Below, piece after piece: positions 8,126 to 16,857 of a DNA stretch of 53,729 nt. The notes under the pieces were generated by a model, which saw only the letters and a list, made by a program, of their open reading frames with translations, ran no database searches and was not told the DNA's origin. Positions within the stretch are counted from its first letter, which is position 1; each line of letters begins with the position of its first letter. The stretch comes from an uncultured Acetatifactor sp. (GTDB lineage: Bacteria; Bacillota; Clostridia; Lachnospirales; Lachnospiraceae): NCBI GenBank assembly GCA_947594835.1, contig CANQEH010000020.1, forward strand, positions 1 to 53,729, written 5' to 3'. The position numbers and the translations under genes were made by a program.

Positions 8126-8830
8126 ATGGGAATGATACAAAATGACTGGCTGACGGAGCTTGAGGCGGAATTTGGCAAGCCTTACTACCGAAAGCTGTTT
8201 GAGTTTGTGAAGACCGAGTATAACACGACCCAGGTGTTTCCTCCGGCGGACGATATTTTTAACGCCTTCCACCTGACGCCGCTTAGCCAGGTCAAGGTCG
8301 TGATCCTGGGCCAGGATCCATACCACAATGTGGGACAGGCCCACGGGCTGTGTTTTTCCGTAAAGCCCCAGGTGGATATCCCGCCCTCCCTGGCCAATAT
8401 TTACCGGGAGCTGCACGACGACCTGGGCTGTTACATCCCGGACAACGGGTATCTGGTCAAATGGGCCAAGCAGGGCGTGCTTCTCTTAAACACTGTGCTC
8501 ACCGTGCGGGCCCACCAGGCAAACTCCCACCGGGGCAAAGGCTGGGAGGAGTTCACCGACGCGGCCATCCGGGCCTTAAACCGACAGGAGAGGCCCATTG
8601 TGTTCTTTCTCTGGGGAAGGCCGGCCCAGGCCAAGAAGCGGATGCTGGACAATCCCGCCCACCTGATCTTAGAGGCGCCCCATCCCAGTCCCCTTTCCGC
8701 TTACAGCGGGTTTTTTGGCAGCAGGCCCTTTGGCAAGGCCAACCGGTTTTTGGAGGAACACGGGGAGACGCCCATCGACTGGCAGATCGAAAATCTGTCC
8801 CCAAAAAATAAGACAGGAGAAAACGACTGA
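8126..8830 (+). CDS. ung: Uracil-DNA glycosylase (family 1)
   Basis: DNA repair enzyme of 234 residues that removes uracil from DNA. It shows the family-1 signature LGQDPYH with catalytic Asp64 and His67, and the minor-groove loop HPSPLS with His186. Length is normal. The stop codon shares its A with the ATG of the next gene (lysA), so the two are translationally coupled. The start is the ATG at 8126 behind GAGAGGAAG. Confidence 0.95.
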   Translation: MGMIQNDWLTELEAEFGKPYYRKLFEFVKTEYNTTQVFPPADDIFNAFHLTPLSQVKVVILGQDPYHNVGQAHGLCFSVKPQVDIPPSLANIYRELHDDLGCYIPDNGYLVKWAKQGVLLLNTVLTVRAHQANSHRGKGWEEFTDAAIRALNRQERPIVFFLWGRPAQAKKRMLDNPAHLILEAPHPSPLSAYSGFFGSRPFGKANRFLEEHGETPIDWQIENLSPKNKTGEND

Positions 8831-10158
8831 TGAATAAGTTGCCGTTTGTCACAAAAGAGCAGATAGAGGGGATTGTAAAGACCTACCCCACCCCCTTCCA
8901 CATTTATGACGAGCACGGGATCCGGGAGAACGTAAAGGCGTTGAAGGAAGCCTTTTCCTGGAACAAGGGCTACAAGGAATTTTTTGCGGTGAAGGCCACG
9001 CCCAATCCCTTTTTGATCAATATCCTGCGGGAGTACGGCTGCGGCTGTGACTGCTCCTCCTACACGGAGTTAATGCTTTCCGGCGCTATGGGCGTCCAGG
9101 GGGAGGACATCATGTTTTCCTCCAACAATACCCCCGCCCAGGAGTTTGTGCTGGCCCAGAAGCTGGGGGCGGTCATCAATCTGGACGATATCACGCACAT
9201 CGACTATTTGGAAAAAGCACTGGGCTGCCTGCCAAAGACGATCAGTTGCCGCTTCAATCCCGGCGGGTATTTCTCCCTGGGCACGGATATCATGGACAAC
9301 CCCGGGGACGCTAAGTACGGCTTTACGGAAAGCCAGATGTTTGAAGGCTTCCGCCTCTTAAAGGAAAAGGGGGTGGAGCGTTTCGGCATCCACGCTTTCC
9401 TGGCAAGCAACACGGTCACCAACGAATATTATCCCACGCTGGCCAGACAGCTCTTTGAACTGGCGGTGCGGCTGGAGAAGGAGACCGGGGCGAAGATCGC
9501 CTTCATCAACCTCTCCGGGGGCATCGGAATCCCCTACCGGCCGGAGCAGGAGCCCAACGATATCCGGGTGATCGGCAGGGAGGTGCACAGGGCCTATCAG
9601 GAGATCCTGGAGCCCGCCGGCATGGGAGACGTAGCCATCTATACAGAGCTGGGGCGCTTTATGATGGGGCCTTACGGTCATCTGGTGACCCAGGCCATCC
9701 ACTTAAAGCACACCTACAAGGAGTATGTGGGCGTGGACGCCTGCGCGGTGGATCTGATGCGGCCCGCCATGTACGGCGCTTACCACCACATCACCGTGCT
9801 GGGGAAGGAAGACGAGCCCTGCGGCTGCCTGTATGATGTGACCGGCTCCCTGTGTGAGAACAACGACAAATTTGCCATCGACAGGAAGCTGCCCCAGGTG
9901 GACATCGGGGATTATCTGGTCATCCACGACACCGGCGCCCACGGGTACGCCATGGGGTATAATTACAACGGAAAGTTAAAGTCGGCAGAGCTTCTGTTAA
10001 AGGAGGACGGCTCCGTGCAGCTCATCCGCCGGGCGGAGACGCCCATGGACTATTTCGCCACCTTCGACTGCTTTGACATTTATGAAAAGCTGGCCGCCAT
10101 GGACGGCCTGGAAAAGGAAGGCGATGGAGAGAGAACGCAGAAAGGAAGGGTACAGTGA
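8830..10158 (+). CDS. lysA: Diaminopimelate decarboxylase
   Basis: Fold type III PLP enzyme of 442 residues that makes L-lysine from meso-diaminopimelate. Lys55 in FFAVKATPNP is the PLP lysine. The glycine-rich LSGGIGIPY loop and the YTELGR and CAVDLMRPAMYGAYH segments match LysA and related decarboxylases of this fold. Carboxynorspermidine decarboxylase (NspC) is a relative, but the length and the ELGR motif favour LysA. The stop overlaps the GTG start of the next gene. Confidence 0.85.
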   Translation: MNKLPFVTKEQIEGIVKTYPTPFHIYDEHGIRENVKALKEAFSWNKGYKEFFAVKATPNPFLINILREYGCGCDCSSYTELMLSGAMGVQGEDIMFSSNNTPAQEFVLAQKLGAVINLDDITHIDYLEKALGCLPKTISCRFNPGGYFSLGTDIMDNPGDAKYGFTESQMFEGFRLLKEKGVERFGIHAFLASNTVTNEYYPTLARQLFELAVRLEKETGAKIAFINLSGGIGIPYRPEQEPNDIRVIGREVHRAYQEILEPAGMGDVAIYTELGRFMMGPYGHLVTQAIHLKHTYKEYVGVDACAVDLMRPAMYGAYHHITVLGKEDEPCGCLYDVTGSLCENNDKFAIDRKLPQVDIGDYLVIHDTGAHGYAMGYNYNGKLKSAELLLKEDGSVQLIRRAETPMDYFATFDCFDIYEKLAAMDGLEKEGDGERTQKGRVQ

Positions 10159-11186
10159 GATATCCGAAAAATCTGGAAAAGGGAGGTACGGTGGGCTTTC
10201 CGGCGCCTTCCTTTGGATGCGCCACCGAGCCTTACCGCAGCGCTTTTGCCCATTCGCTAAAGCGGTGGGAGGAATGGGGCTATGGGACGAAGCCCGGCCC
10301 CAACGCCTGGGCGGACAAGGGGGTCGGCATCAGCAATGTGCCCCGGGCCTGCGGGGAAGAATTTATGGAAATGTACCTCTCCAAAGAGACGGACTGCCTG
10401 ATCTCCTGCGGCGGCGGGGAGCTGATGTGCGAGATCCTGCCCTATGTGGACTTTGAAAAGCTGGCCCAGGCAGAGCCCAAGTGGTTCATGGGGTATTCCG
10501 ACAACACAAACCTGACTTTCCTGTTGGCCACCCTGGCGGACACCGCTTCCGTGTACGGGCCCTGCGCCGCCTCCTTCGGCATGGAGCCTCTGCACGAATC
10601 CGTCAAAGACGCGCTTTTGCTGTGCACAGGAGAGAAACGCTGTGTGGAGAGCTACGGGATGTGGGACAAGGACGACGCCCACGACCCGGAGAACCCCCTG
10701 GCACCCTATCAGATGACAGAGCCCCTGGCCCTGGAGGCATACCTGGGGCGGGAGCGGACGGACAGCGTGCGGATGCAGGGCAGACTTTTGGGCGGCTGTA
10801 TGGACGTGCTGGTAAACCTCACCGGCACGCGCTTTGACAGGACGGCAGATTTTATCGGGCGCTACCGGGAGGATGGGATCTGCTGGTTCTTAGAGTCCTG
10901 CGACCTGAATGTGTTCGGCGTCCGCCGGGCCATGTGGCAGATGGAGCAGGCGGGGTGGTTTCAGTATGTGAAGGGCTTCCTGATCGGGCGGCCTGCAAAC
11001 GGCGAGCCTATGATGGGGCTTGACTTTGCCCAGGCTGTCCTGGAGGTGGCCGGGGAAAAGGGCGTGCCTGTGGTGCTGGGCGCAGACATCGGGCACCGGC
11101 CTCCCATGATGCCGCTTGTGGTGGGCAGTCTGGCGGAGGTGACGATGGAGGACAATCATCTGAAGGTGGAGATGCACCGCAGGTGA
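10155..11186 (+). CDS. S66-family LD-carboxypeptidase-like protein
   Basis: Protein of 343 residues of the LdcA/MccF (peptidase S66) family. The triad is visible: Ser115 in GYSDNT, Glu247 in FLESCD and His314 in DIGHRPP. LdcA trims the terminal D-Ala from tetrapeptide stems during murein recycling, while MccF hydrolyses microcin-like acyl-adenylates; sequence alone does not choose between them. It starts at a GTG that overlaps the lysA stop (GTGA), so it is coupled to a gene acting on diaminopimelate, which fits a cell-wall role. Confidence 0.85.
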   Translation: MRYPKNLEKGGTVGFPAPSFGCATEPYRSAFAHSLKRWEEWGYGTKPGPNAWADKGVGISNVPRACGEEFMEMYLSKETDCLISCGGGELMCEILPYVDFEKLAQAEPKWFMGYSDNTNLTFLLATLADTASVYGPCAASFGMEPLHESVKDALLLCTGEKRCVESYGMWDKDDAHDPENPLAPYQMTEPLALEAYLGRERTDSVRMQGRLLGGCMDVLVNLTGTRFDRTADFIGRYREDGICWFLESCDLNVFGVRRAMWQMEQAGWFQYVKGFLIGRPANGEPMMGLDFAQAVLEVAGEKGVPVVLGADIGHRPPMMPLVVGSLAEVTMEDNHLKVEMHRR

Positions 11187-11213
11187 GAGGAGGAAACTTC
11201 TCAAAGAATCTGC

Positions 11214-11242
11214 TTGTCAAGCAGGGGAAGATGTGTTAAAAT
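11214..11242 (+). promoter_or_regulatory. Promoter of tRNA-Leu
   Basis: TTGTCA (-35, 11214-11219) and TAAAAT (-10, 11237-11242) are separated by exactly 17 bp. The predicted start near 11249 is about 22 nt before the mature tRNA. Confidence 0.8.
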
Positions 11243-11270
11243 GAAATTCGTTGCAGGTCTTCCTGTAAAA

Positions 11271-11353
11271 GCCGGCGTGTCGGAATGGCAGACGAGGCAG
11301 ACTCAAAATCTGTTGTTGGCAACAACGTGCGGGTTCAAGTCCCGCTGCCGGCA
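11271..11353 (+). tRNA. tRNA-Leu (anticodon CAA)
   Basis: An 83-nt class II tRNA. The acceptor GCCGGCG pairs with TGCCGGC (one G-U) with discriminator A. The anticodon stem GCAGA/TCTGT encloses the loop CTCAAAA, giving anticodon CAA for UUG codons. There is a long variable arm (TGTTGGCAACA) and a T arm GCGGG-TTCAAGT-CCCGC. CCA is not encoded (GGA follows). It is a single-gene transcription unit. Confidence 0.95.
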
Positions 11354-11357
11354 GGAC

Positions 11358-11397
11358 AAAAAACAAAGGACAGCATTAGGCTGTCCTTTGTTTTTTG
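11358..11397. terminator. Bidirectional terminator between tRNA-Leu and the DUF362 gene
   Basis: AAACAAAGGACAGC pairs with GCTGTCCTTTGTTT around a 5-nt loop. T tracts occur on both strands (TTTTTTGTTG on plus, TTTTTTGTCC on minus), so it ends both the tRNA transcript and the convergent DUF362 gene, whose stop is only 10 bp away. Confidence 0.9.
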
Positions 11398-11406
11398 TTG
11401 TTTTTG

Positions 11407-12273
11407 TCACAGTTCTACCAGCTCGTAAGTTCTGGAGCCGATCCCCAAAGCGGCGGCGGCTTCCACGGTGTGCACGCCGTTGCGGCTCTCGATGCGCTCT
11501 AAGAGATGGGCCTGGCCGGGGTCGTCCTTGGCGGCGTAGACGAGATCCAGACACGCCTGGTCGATGGCCACGGGATCCAGGGAGGAGAGGATGCCGATGT
11601 CTTTCATGCAGGGGTCTTCCGCCACCGCACAGCAGTCGCAGTCCACAGACATATTTTTCATCACGTTCACATAGGCGGCCCTGCCTTTAAAATAGGCGGT
11701 CACGGAGGAGGCGGCGTCTGCCATGGACTCCAGGAAGGAGTCGTGGTCGGCGTTCCAGAAATTCTCCGTCGAGCCTGCGCCGTGGATGTAAGCTTTGCCG
11801 TAGGAGGAGGCGATGCCGATGGACAGCTGTTTTAACGCTCCGCCGAAACCGCCCATGGGATGCCCCTTGAAGTGGGAGAGAACCAGAAGGGAATCATAGC
11901 TGCTCAAATTCCTTCCCACGAAATTTTTGTGGATTACCTTTCCGCCCGGGATGGGCAGCTCCAGATCCGGCCCCTCTGCGTCCAGAATGTCTACCTTGAA
12001 GTGGCGGCTCCAGCCGTGCGCCTCCATGGTCTTTTGGTGTTTTTCGGTGGTGTCCCGTTCGCCCTCATAGGCGGTGTTGCATTCCACCACGGTGCCCTCC
12101 AGCGCATCGATGGTGGGCTTCCAGAACGAAGGGCCCAGGAAGTTCTGGTTCCCGATCTCGCCGGAGTGCAGCTTTACGGCGATCCTGCCGGGGAGATCCA
12201 GGGCGAGGGCGCGGTACAATTCCAACACTTTTTCGGGTGTGATCTGCCTGGAAAAAAATACTTTTGGTGTCAT
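11407..12273 (-). CDS. DUF362 family protein
   Basis: Protein of 288 residues. I place the start at 12273 (MTPKVFF) because AAGGAGG sits just upstream and the longer reading frame to 12360 would run through the promoter. The segments AVKLHSGEIGNQNFL, VECNTAYEG, LSHFKGHPMGGFGGALKQ and DPVAIDQACLDLV are typical of the DUF362 family, often annotated as Fe-S centre proteins. This copy has a Cys-x-Cys-Cys cluster (DCDCCAVAEDPC) but no ferredoxin domain. Its biochemical role is not known to me. It is monocistronic between a promoter and a shared terminator. Confidence 0.85.
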   Translation of the reverse strand: MTPKVFFSRQITPEKVLELYRALALDLPGRIAVKLHSGEIGNQNFLGPSFWKPTIDALEGTVVECNTAYEGERDTTEKHQKTMEAHGWSRHFKVDILDAEGPDLELPIPGGKVIHKNFVGRNLSSYDSLLVLSHFKGHPMGGFGGALKQLSIGIASSYGKAYIHGAGSTENFWNADHDSFLESMADAASSVTAYFKGRAAYVNVMKNMSVDCDCCAVAEDPCMKDIGILSSLDPVAIDQACLDLVYAAKDDPGQAHLLERIESRNGVHTVEAAAALGIGSRTYELVEL

Positions 12274-12307
12274 ACGGTTGCCTCCTTTTTTTGAAGTCCT
12301 GTTTTCT

Positions 12308-12335
12308 AGTATATCAGATTTTAAAAATTTTACAA
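12308..12335 (-). promoter_or_regulatory. Promoter of the DUF362 gene
   Basis: On the minus strand, TTGTAA (12330-12335) and TATACT (12308-12313) are separated by 16 bp. The start would be near 12301, giving a leader of about 28 nt that contains the AAGGAGG ribosome site. Confidence 0.65.
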
Positions 12336-12353
12336 AGTTTTTCCAAATTTTAG

Positions 12354-12382
12354 GAGACAAAAATGCTGAAATATGATAGAAT
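12354..12382 (+). promoter_or_regulatory. Probable promoter of the LytTR/GHKL pair
   Basis: An extended -10 TGATAGAAT (12374-12382) lies 17 bp after GAGACA (12354-12359). The leader to the regulator start is about 155 nt and carries a perfect 8-bp inverted repeat, CATGGGCA (12395-12402) with TGCCCATG (12430-12437). The promoter is divergent from that of the DUF362 gene. Confidence 0.45.
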
Positions 12383-12542
12383 ACCTAAAAAAGACATGGG
12401 CAGAAGGAGGAAAAAATTTTTCAGGGCTTTGCCCATGACTTGAGATGTACTGAAAACAAAACAGTTTTAACTGGGTAACATGGAAACCTCTATCAGATCA
12501 GACCGATAGAATAAGACACAAGCGAGGGGGGGTTCCAGACGA

Positions 12543-13238
12543 ATGAGAATTGCGATTTGCGACGATTGCAGGGAGGACGCCCTGCAGATGAAAGCCCAGC
12601 TGGAAGGCCACAACGTGACTGTCTACGAAAACGGCGAGCAGCTCCTGCAGGCCGTTGGGGAGGAGTATTGCCAATATGTCCTGTATCTTCTGGACATATA
12701 CCTTGGCGCGATGGACGGGATCGAACTGGCCCGCAGACTACGCCTTCTGGACGAGGAGGCGGCAATCTGCTTTGTTTCTTCCAGCGATGCCTTTTACCGG
12801 GAGGCTTACGACCTTTATGCGATCCAGTATCTGCTCAAGCCCATTGCGCCGGAGGCTCTACAGCATCTGGTGGAACAAGTGGAACGCATAAAAAAGAAAG
12901 AGACGGAGAGAGTTTTACGCTTTAAGTGGAGGGGAAAGCTAGGCTCCATACCCGTCAAAAAGATACTCTTTGTGAGCAGCAGGGAGCATAAGCTGTCCAT
13001 CTACTGCAAGGATGGCAGCATTCAGGAATGTATCGGCAAGATGGATGAAATGGCCGACCAGCTCTGCGGAGGCGCTTTCTGCCGGGTACATCAGAGCTTT
13101 GTCGTCAATCTGTACTATGTGGACAGCCTGGATGGCAACGAACTCGACATTGCAGGGTATCGGATCCCCATTTCCAGACGGTATGGGGCGGAAGTGAAAA
13201 AGCGGTACCAGGAGATCCTATTTGAGGAGATGAATTGA
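12543..13238 (+). CDS. LytTR-family response regulator
   Basis: Protein of 231 residues, AgrA-like. Residues 1-120 are a receiver with Asp7/Asp8, phosphoacceptor Asp51 and Lys99 in YLLKPI. Residues 130-230 are a LytTR DNA-binding domain (GSIPVKKILFVSSREHKLSI, FCRVHQSFVVNL, ISRRYGAEVKKRY). It acts with the histidine kinase encoded 3 bp downstream. The target promoters are not known. Neither an AgrB-type protease nor an AgrD-type precursor gene lies next to it, so the signal is not predictable from context. Confidence 0.9.
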   Translation: MRIAICDDCREDALQMKAQLEGHNVTVYENGEQLLQAVGEEYCQYVLYLLDIYLGAMDGIELARRLRLLDEEAAICFVSSSDAFYREAYDLYAIQYLLKPIAPEALQHLVEQVERIKKKETERVLRFKWRGKLGSIPVKKILFVSSREHKLSIYCKDGSIQECIGKMDEMADQLCGGAFCRVHQSFVVNLYYVDSLDGNELDIAGYRIPISRRYGAEVKKRYQEILFEEMN

Positions 13239-13241
13239 CCG

Positions 13242-14558
13242 ATGCAGTTACATATTATGCAGCTGATTTCTTTGGCATGGGGATTTTTGTATGAGGTGAT
13301 CCTGCTCTTCCGATTGATTAAGACGCGCTATTCCAAAGGCAAGACAGCGGTACTGGCAGTGGGCATTCTGTGCCCGCTGTTTCTGACCGATTTTCTTTTG
13401 ATCCTCACCCTTGGACAGTCCAGGGCTCTTTCCCTGTTCCTGCTGGCCAATACGCTGCCGCTTCTTCTCTTTTTTTACCTGATCGCCGAGGATCGGTCGG
13501 CCAGGTTTGTGTTTACCTTCTGTTCGGTGAACACCATCGTGTATTGGACGCTGGCGGTGACGGAACTGCTGGACCACTATTTGTGCGGCGGCTCCGGCGT
13601 CTGTCTGCTGGCCGGGAGGATGATCCTGTTCCCACTGTTAAACTGGTGGATCTGTAAATGGCTTCTGCCCCCCTATCTGGAGCTGCAGGAGTGCGTGCCA
13701 AAGGGCTGGTGGCTGTTTACGGCGCTGGCGCTGATCTATTATCTGCTGCTTGTGACCATGAGCGGTTTCCCTGTGTCCATTGTGATCCGAAAGAGCGAGC
13801 TGCCCTCTTACCTTTTGCTGCTGCTGCTCATGCCCTGTACCTACATCACCATCTTTGCCTTTCTCTACACCCAGATGCGGCTCTACTTAAGCCAGAAGAG
13901 CGCGTATCTTTTTCAGGAGCAGGCAAAGCGGCTGGAGTCCCAGATGGAGTCCCAGATTCAGATCCGGAAGATGCGCCACGACATGAAGGCCAATGTGGTG
14001 ATGCTGTCCGGCCTGCTGGCGGCGGGCAGGGCGGAGGAGGCCCAGGCATTTTTGAAAAACCTCGGCGCCGACATCGACGTGACCCAGCGTCATTTCTGCG
14101 GCAACCCGTATCTGGATTCGGTATTCAGCCATTACAGCCAGAAGCTGGAAAAAATGGGGGCGGCGGTGCAGATGGACATCCAGGTGGGCAGCGAGTCCCT
14201 GCCCGATGAAAAGATGCTCTGCCAGATCCTGGCAAACGGGATGGAAAACGCCTGTGACGCCCTCCGGGAGCTGCCCCAGGAGGAGCGGGAGTTTTCCGCG
14301 CAGATGCGGTATAACCGGGATTATCTGCTGATCCGCCTGAAAAACAAGTGCGACGATTCCCTGTCAGTAGAGCGGGGCAACCTTCCCCAGACCACAAAGG
14401 GCGGGCTGGATCATGGGCTGGGACTTCTGACGGTGCAGGACCGCGCACGGCAGATGGGGGGCGAGCTGTGCTGTTACACGGAGGACGGTTACTTCTTTAC
14501 GGACGTGATGGTCAAAGTACGGAAAAATCAGATGGCGGGCAAAGGAGCGGGAGGATGA
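13242..14558 (+). CDS. GHKL-domain sensor histidine kinase (AgrC-like)
   Basis: Protein of 438 residues. About six hydrophobic segments fill residues 1-215, followed by a coiled linker and the phosphoacceptor His246 in RKMRHDMKAN. The ATPase part has the N-box NGMENACDAL (Asn336) and a G-box GLDHGLGLLTV, the pattern of the HPK10/GHKL class used with LytTR regulators for peptide sensing. The last bases ATGA overlap the start of nth, so the DNA-repair gene is translated from the same message. Confidence 0.88.
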   Translation: MQLHIMQLISLAWGFLYEVILLFRLIKTRYSKGKTAVLAVGILCPLFLTDFLLILTLGQSRALSLFLLANTLPLLLFFYLIAEDRSARFVFTFCSVNTIVYWTLAVTELLDHYLCGGSGVCLLAGRMILFPLLNWWICKWLLPPYLELQECVPKGWWLFTALALIYYLLLVTMSGFPVSIVIRKSELPSYLLLLLLMPCTYITIFAFLYTQMRLYLSQKSAYLFQEQAKRLESQMESQIQIRKMRHDMKANVVMLSGLLAAGRAEEAQAFLKNLGADIDVTQRHFCGNPYLDSVFSHYSQKLEKMGAAVQMDIQVGSESLPDEKMLCQILANGMENACDALRELPQEEREFSAQMRYNRDYLLIRLKNKCDDSLSVERGNLPQTTKGGLDHGLGLLTVQDRARQMGGELCCYTEDGYFFTDVMVKVRKNQMAGKGAGG

Positions 14559-15196
14559 CGAAAAAGGCGCGGGCGCTGGCAATCATTGAAAAACTCAAGG
14601 AGGCATACCCGGAGACGGACTGCACGCTGGAATACGACCAGGCCTGGAAGCTGCTTGTCAGCGTGCGGCTGGCGGCACAGTGTACCGACGCCCGGGTAAA
14701 CGTGGTCGTAGAAAAGCTCTATGAGAAATACCCGGACGTGGACGCGCTGGCGGAGGCGCCGGTGGAGGAGATCGAAAAGATCGTGCATCCCTGCGGGCTG
14801 GGAAACAGCAAGGCGCGGGATATCAGCGCCTGCATGAAGGCTTTGCGGGATCAGTACGGCGGCAGGGTTCCGGATGATTTCGACGCGCTTTTAGCCCTCC
14901 CGGGGGTGGGGAGGAAGAGCGCCAACCTCATCATGGGGGACGTCTTCCACAAGCCTGCGATTGTCACGGATACCCACTGCATCCGGCTGGTCAACCGGAT
15001 GGGGCTGGTGGACGGCGTCAAGGAACCGGCCAAGGTAGAGCGGGAGCTGTGGAAGCTGATCCCGCCCCAGGAGGGAAACGATTTCTGCCACAGGCTGGTG
15101 GACCACGGCAGGGCGGTCTGCACCGCCAGGACGAAGCCCCTCTGCGGGGAGTGCTGTCTGGAGGGCCTGTGCAAAAAAGCGGGCGTATCGTCTTAG
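14555..15196 (+). CDS. nth: Endonuclease III
   Basis: Base-excision repair glycosylase/AP lyase of 213 residues. The helix-hairpin-helix LPGVGRKSAN contains catalytic Lys121, and Asp139 in VTDTHC is the second catalytic residue. A C-terminal [4Fe-4S] loop has cysteines 189, 197, 200 and 206, i.e. C-x7-C-x2-C-x5-C, one residue longer in the first gap than the C-x6 of E. coli Nth. The ATG at 14555 overlaps the kinase stop (ATGA); longer frames upstream run inside the kinase gene and are rejected. Confidence 0.92.
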   Translation: MTKKARALAIIEKLKEAYPETDCTLEYDQAWKLLVSVRLAAQCTDARVNVVVEKLYEKYPDVDALAEAPVEEIEKIVHPCGLGNSKARDISACMKALRDQYGGRVPDDFDALLALPGVGRKSANLIMGDVFHKPAIVTDTHCIRLVNRMGLVDGVKEPAKVERELWKLIPPQEGNDFCHRLVDHGRAVCTARTKPLCGECCLEGLCKKAGVSS

Positions 15197-15209
15197 GGAG
15201 GGCTGGCCC

Positions 15210-16511
15210 ATGAGAATGTATGACGTCATTTTAAAGAAGAGAAGCGGCGGCGAATTGTCGAGGGAGGAGATCCGATTTTTCGTGGAAGGCTATACCAGGG
15301 GCGAAATACCGGATTATCAGGCCTCGGCATTTTTGATGGCCGTCTTTTTCCAGAAGATGACGCGGCGGGAGACCTATGAGCTGACCATGGCTATGGCCCA
15401 GAGCGGGGAGCAGCTGGATCTCTCCGGCATCCGCGGCGTCAAGGTGGATAAGCACAGCACGGGGGGCGTGGGAGACAAGACCTCCCTGGCGCTGATCCCC
15501 ATGGCGGCGTCTTGCGGGATCCCAGTGGCCAAGATGAGCGGCAGGGGGCTGGGGCACACGGGAGGCACCATCGATAAGCTGGAGAGCTTCCCGGGATTTC
15601 ACACGTCTTTGACCAGACAGCAGTTTCTGGATCAGGTGAACCGGATCGGCGTGGCCCTCATGGGGCAGACGGCGGATCTGGCCCCGGCGGATAAGAAGCT
15701 GTACGCCCTGCGGGACGTGACGGCCACGGTGGATAACCTGTCCTTAATCGCCAGCTCCATCATGAGCAAGAAGCTGGCCGCAGGGGCGGACGCCATCGTG
15801 CTGGACGTAAAGACAGGCAGCGGCGCCTTCATGAAGCGCCAGGAGGACGCGGAAGCCCTGGCCCGGGAGATGGTTCAGATCGGGACGGGCGCGGGGAAAA
15901 AGACGGTGGCGGTGATCTCTGATATGGACCAGCCCCTGGGGTACGCAGTGGGAAATGCCCTGGAGGTAAAGGAAGCCATAGACACCCTGCAGGGGAAGGG
16001 GCCGGAAGACTTAAAAGAGTTGTGCTTTACCCTGGGCAGCCAGATGCTGCTTCTGGGAGGCCGCGCCCAGAGCAAAGAGCAGGCCCGGGAACTGCTAAAA
16101 CAGTCCATCCGGGACGGCAGCGCCCTAAAAAAGCTGGCCCAGTTCGTGGAGGCCCAGGGAGGGGATCCAAGGGCCGTGTACGATGTGTCCCTCTTGCCGA
16201 AAGCCTCTCTCACCGTGCCGGTAACGGCTGAAAGAAGCGGCTATGTGAGCCACATTGCCTGCGATGAAGTGGGAATCTGCTCCCTGCTTCTGGGCGGGGG
16301 CCGGGAGACCAAGGAGAGCCGGGTGGATCTGTCGGTAGGGCTTGTGCTGTGCAAAAAGGTGGGAGATTTTGTGGAGGCGGGAGAGCCTCTGGCCATCCTC
16401 CACGCCAACGACGGACAAAAGGCCGCCCAGGCGAAAGAAAGGTTTTTGTCAGCCTGCACGCTGTCCCAGGATGCTCCTGAGAAACAACCGTTCATCAAGG
16501 GAATTGTCTGA
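15210..16511 (+). CDS. pdp: Pyrimidine-nucleoside phosphorylase
   Basis: Salvage enzyme of 433 residues that phosphorolyses uridine, thymidine and deoxyuridine. The family signature lies at residues 81-92 (KHSTGGVGDKTS, phosphate binding), followed by SGRGLGHTGGTIDKLES. Length and the C-terminal barrel-sandwich domain (YVSHIACDEVGI...GDFVEAGEPLAILHAND) fit Pdp. It lies 13 bp after nth and 50 bp before yqfC. Confidence 0.93.
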   Translation: MRMYDVILKKRSGGELSREEIRFFVEGYTRGEIPDYQASAFLMAVFFQKMTRRETYELTMAMAQSGEQLDLSGIRGVKVDKHSTGGVGDKTSLALIPMAASCGIPVAKMSGRGLGHTGGTIDKLESFPGFHTSLTRQQFLDQVNRIGVALMGQTADLAPADKKLYALRDVTATVDNLSLIASSIMSKKLAAGADAIVLDVKTGSGAFMKRQEDAEALAREMVQIGTGAGKKTVAVISDMDQPLGYAVGNALEVKEAIDTLQGKGPEDLKELCFTLGSQMLLLGGRAQSKEQARELLKQSIRDGSALKKLAQFVEAQGGDPRAVYDVSLLPKASLTVPVTAERSGYVSHIACDEVGICSLLLGGGRETKESRVDLSVGLVLCKKVGDFVEAGEPLAILHANDGQKAAQAKERFLSACTLSQDAPEKQPFIKGIV

Positions 16512-16561
16512 AGCAAAATCCTGCAAGGCATAGATTCCGTCCCGCTGAATATAAATGGAGT

Positions 16562-16843
16562 ATGAAGAAGAACAAAGACCGTATTCAGCAAAAAGAAGCG
16601 CTGGTGGATTCCTTGAGACTGCCCAAAGATATCTGTATGGGCGCCATGAAGGTGACCCTGACCGGCAGCCATGAGGCGTGGATCGAGAATTACCGGGGGA
16701 TTCTGGAATACACGCAGACCCAGATCCTGCTCCAGGGGAAGACCTGTCAGGTCTCCTTTGAGGGGACGCGGCTTTCCATCGACTACTACACCACTGAGGA
16801 TATGAAGATCAGCGGCAATATCAGCTGTGTGCGGTATGGGTGA
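16562..16843 (+). CDS. yqfC: Sporulation protein YqfC
   Basis: Small protein of 93 residues matching YqfC, which in Bacillus is made in the mother cell under SigE and is paired with YqfD. Recognisable parts are SLRLPKDICMGAMKVTLTG, the WIENYRGILEY segment and the closing strand. The biochemical role is unknown. Its stop is 15 bp before the YqfD start. Conservation of yqfC-yqfD-phoH-(HD membrane protein)-ybeY order supports the call. Confidence 0.85.
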   Translation: MKKNKDRIQQKEALVDSLRLPKDICMGAMKVTLTGSHEAWIENYRGILEYTQTQILLQGKTCQVSFEGTRLSIDYYTTEDMKISGNISCVRYG

Positions 16844-16857
16844 GGGCTGGGGGCGGA

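Noticed and set aside
12383..12542. An agrD-like peptide gene next to the AgrC/AgrA-like pair
   Set aside because: The only small frame (12396-12443) has no leader/cysteine/charged-tail layout of AgrD and no AgrB gene accompanies it.
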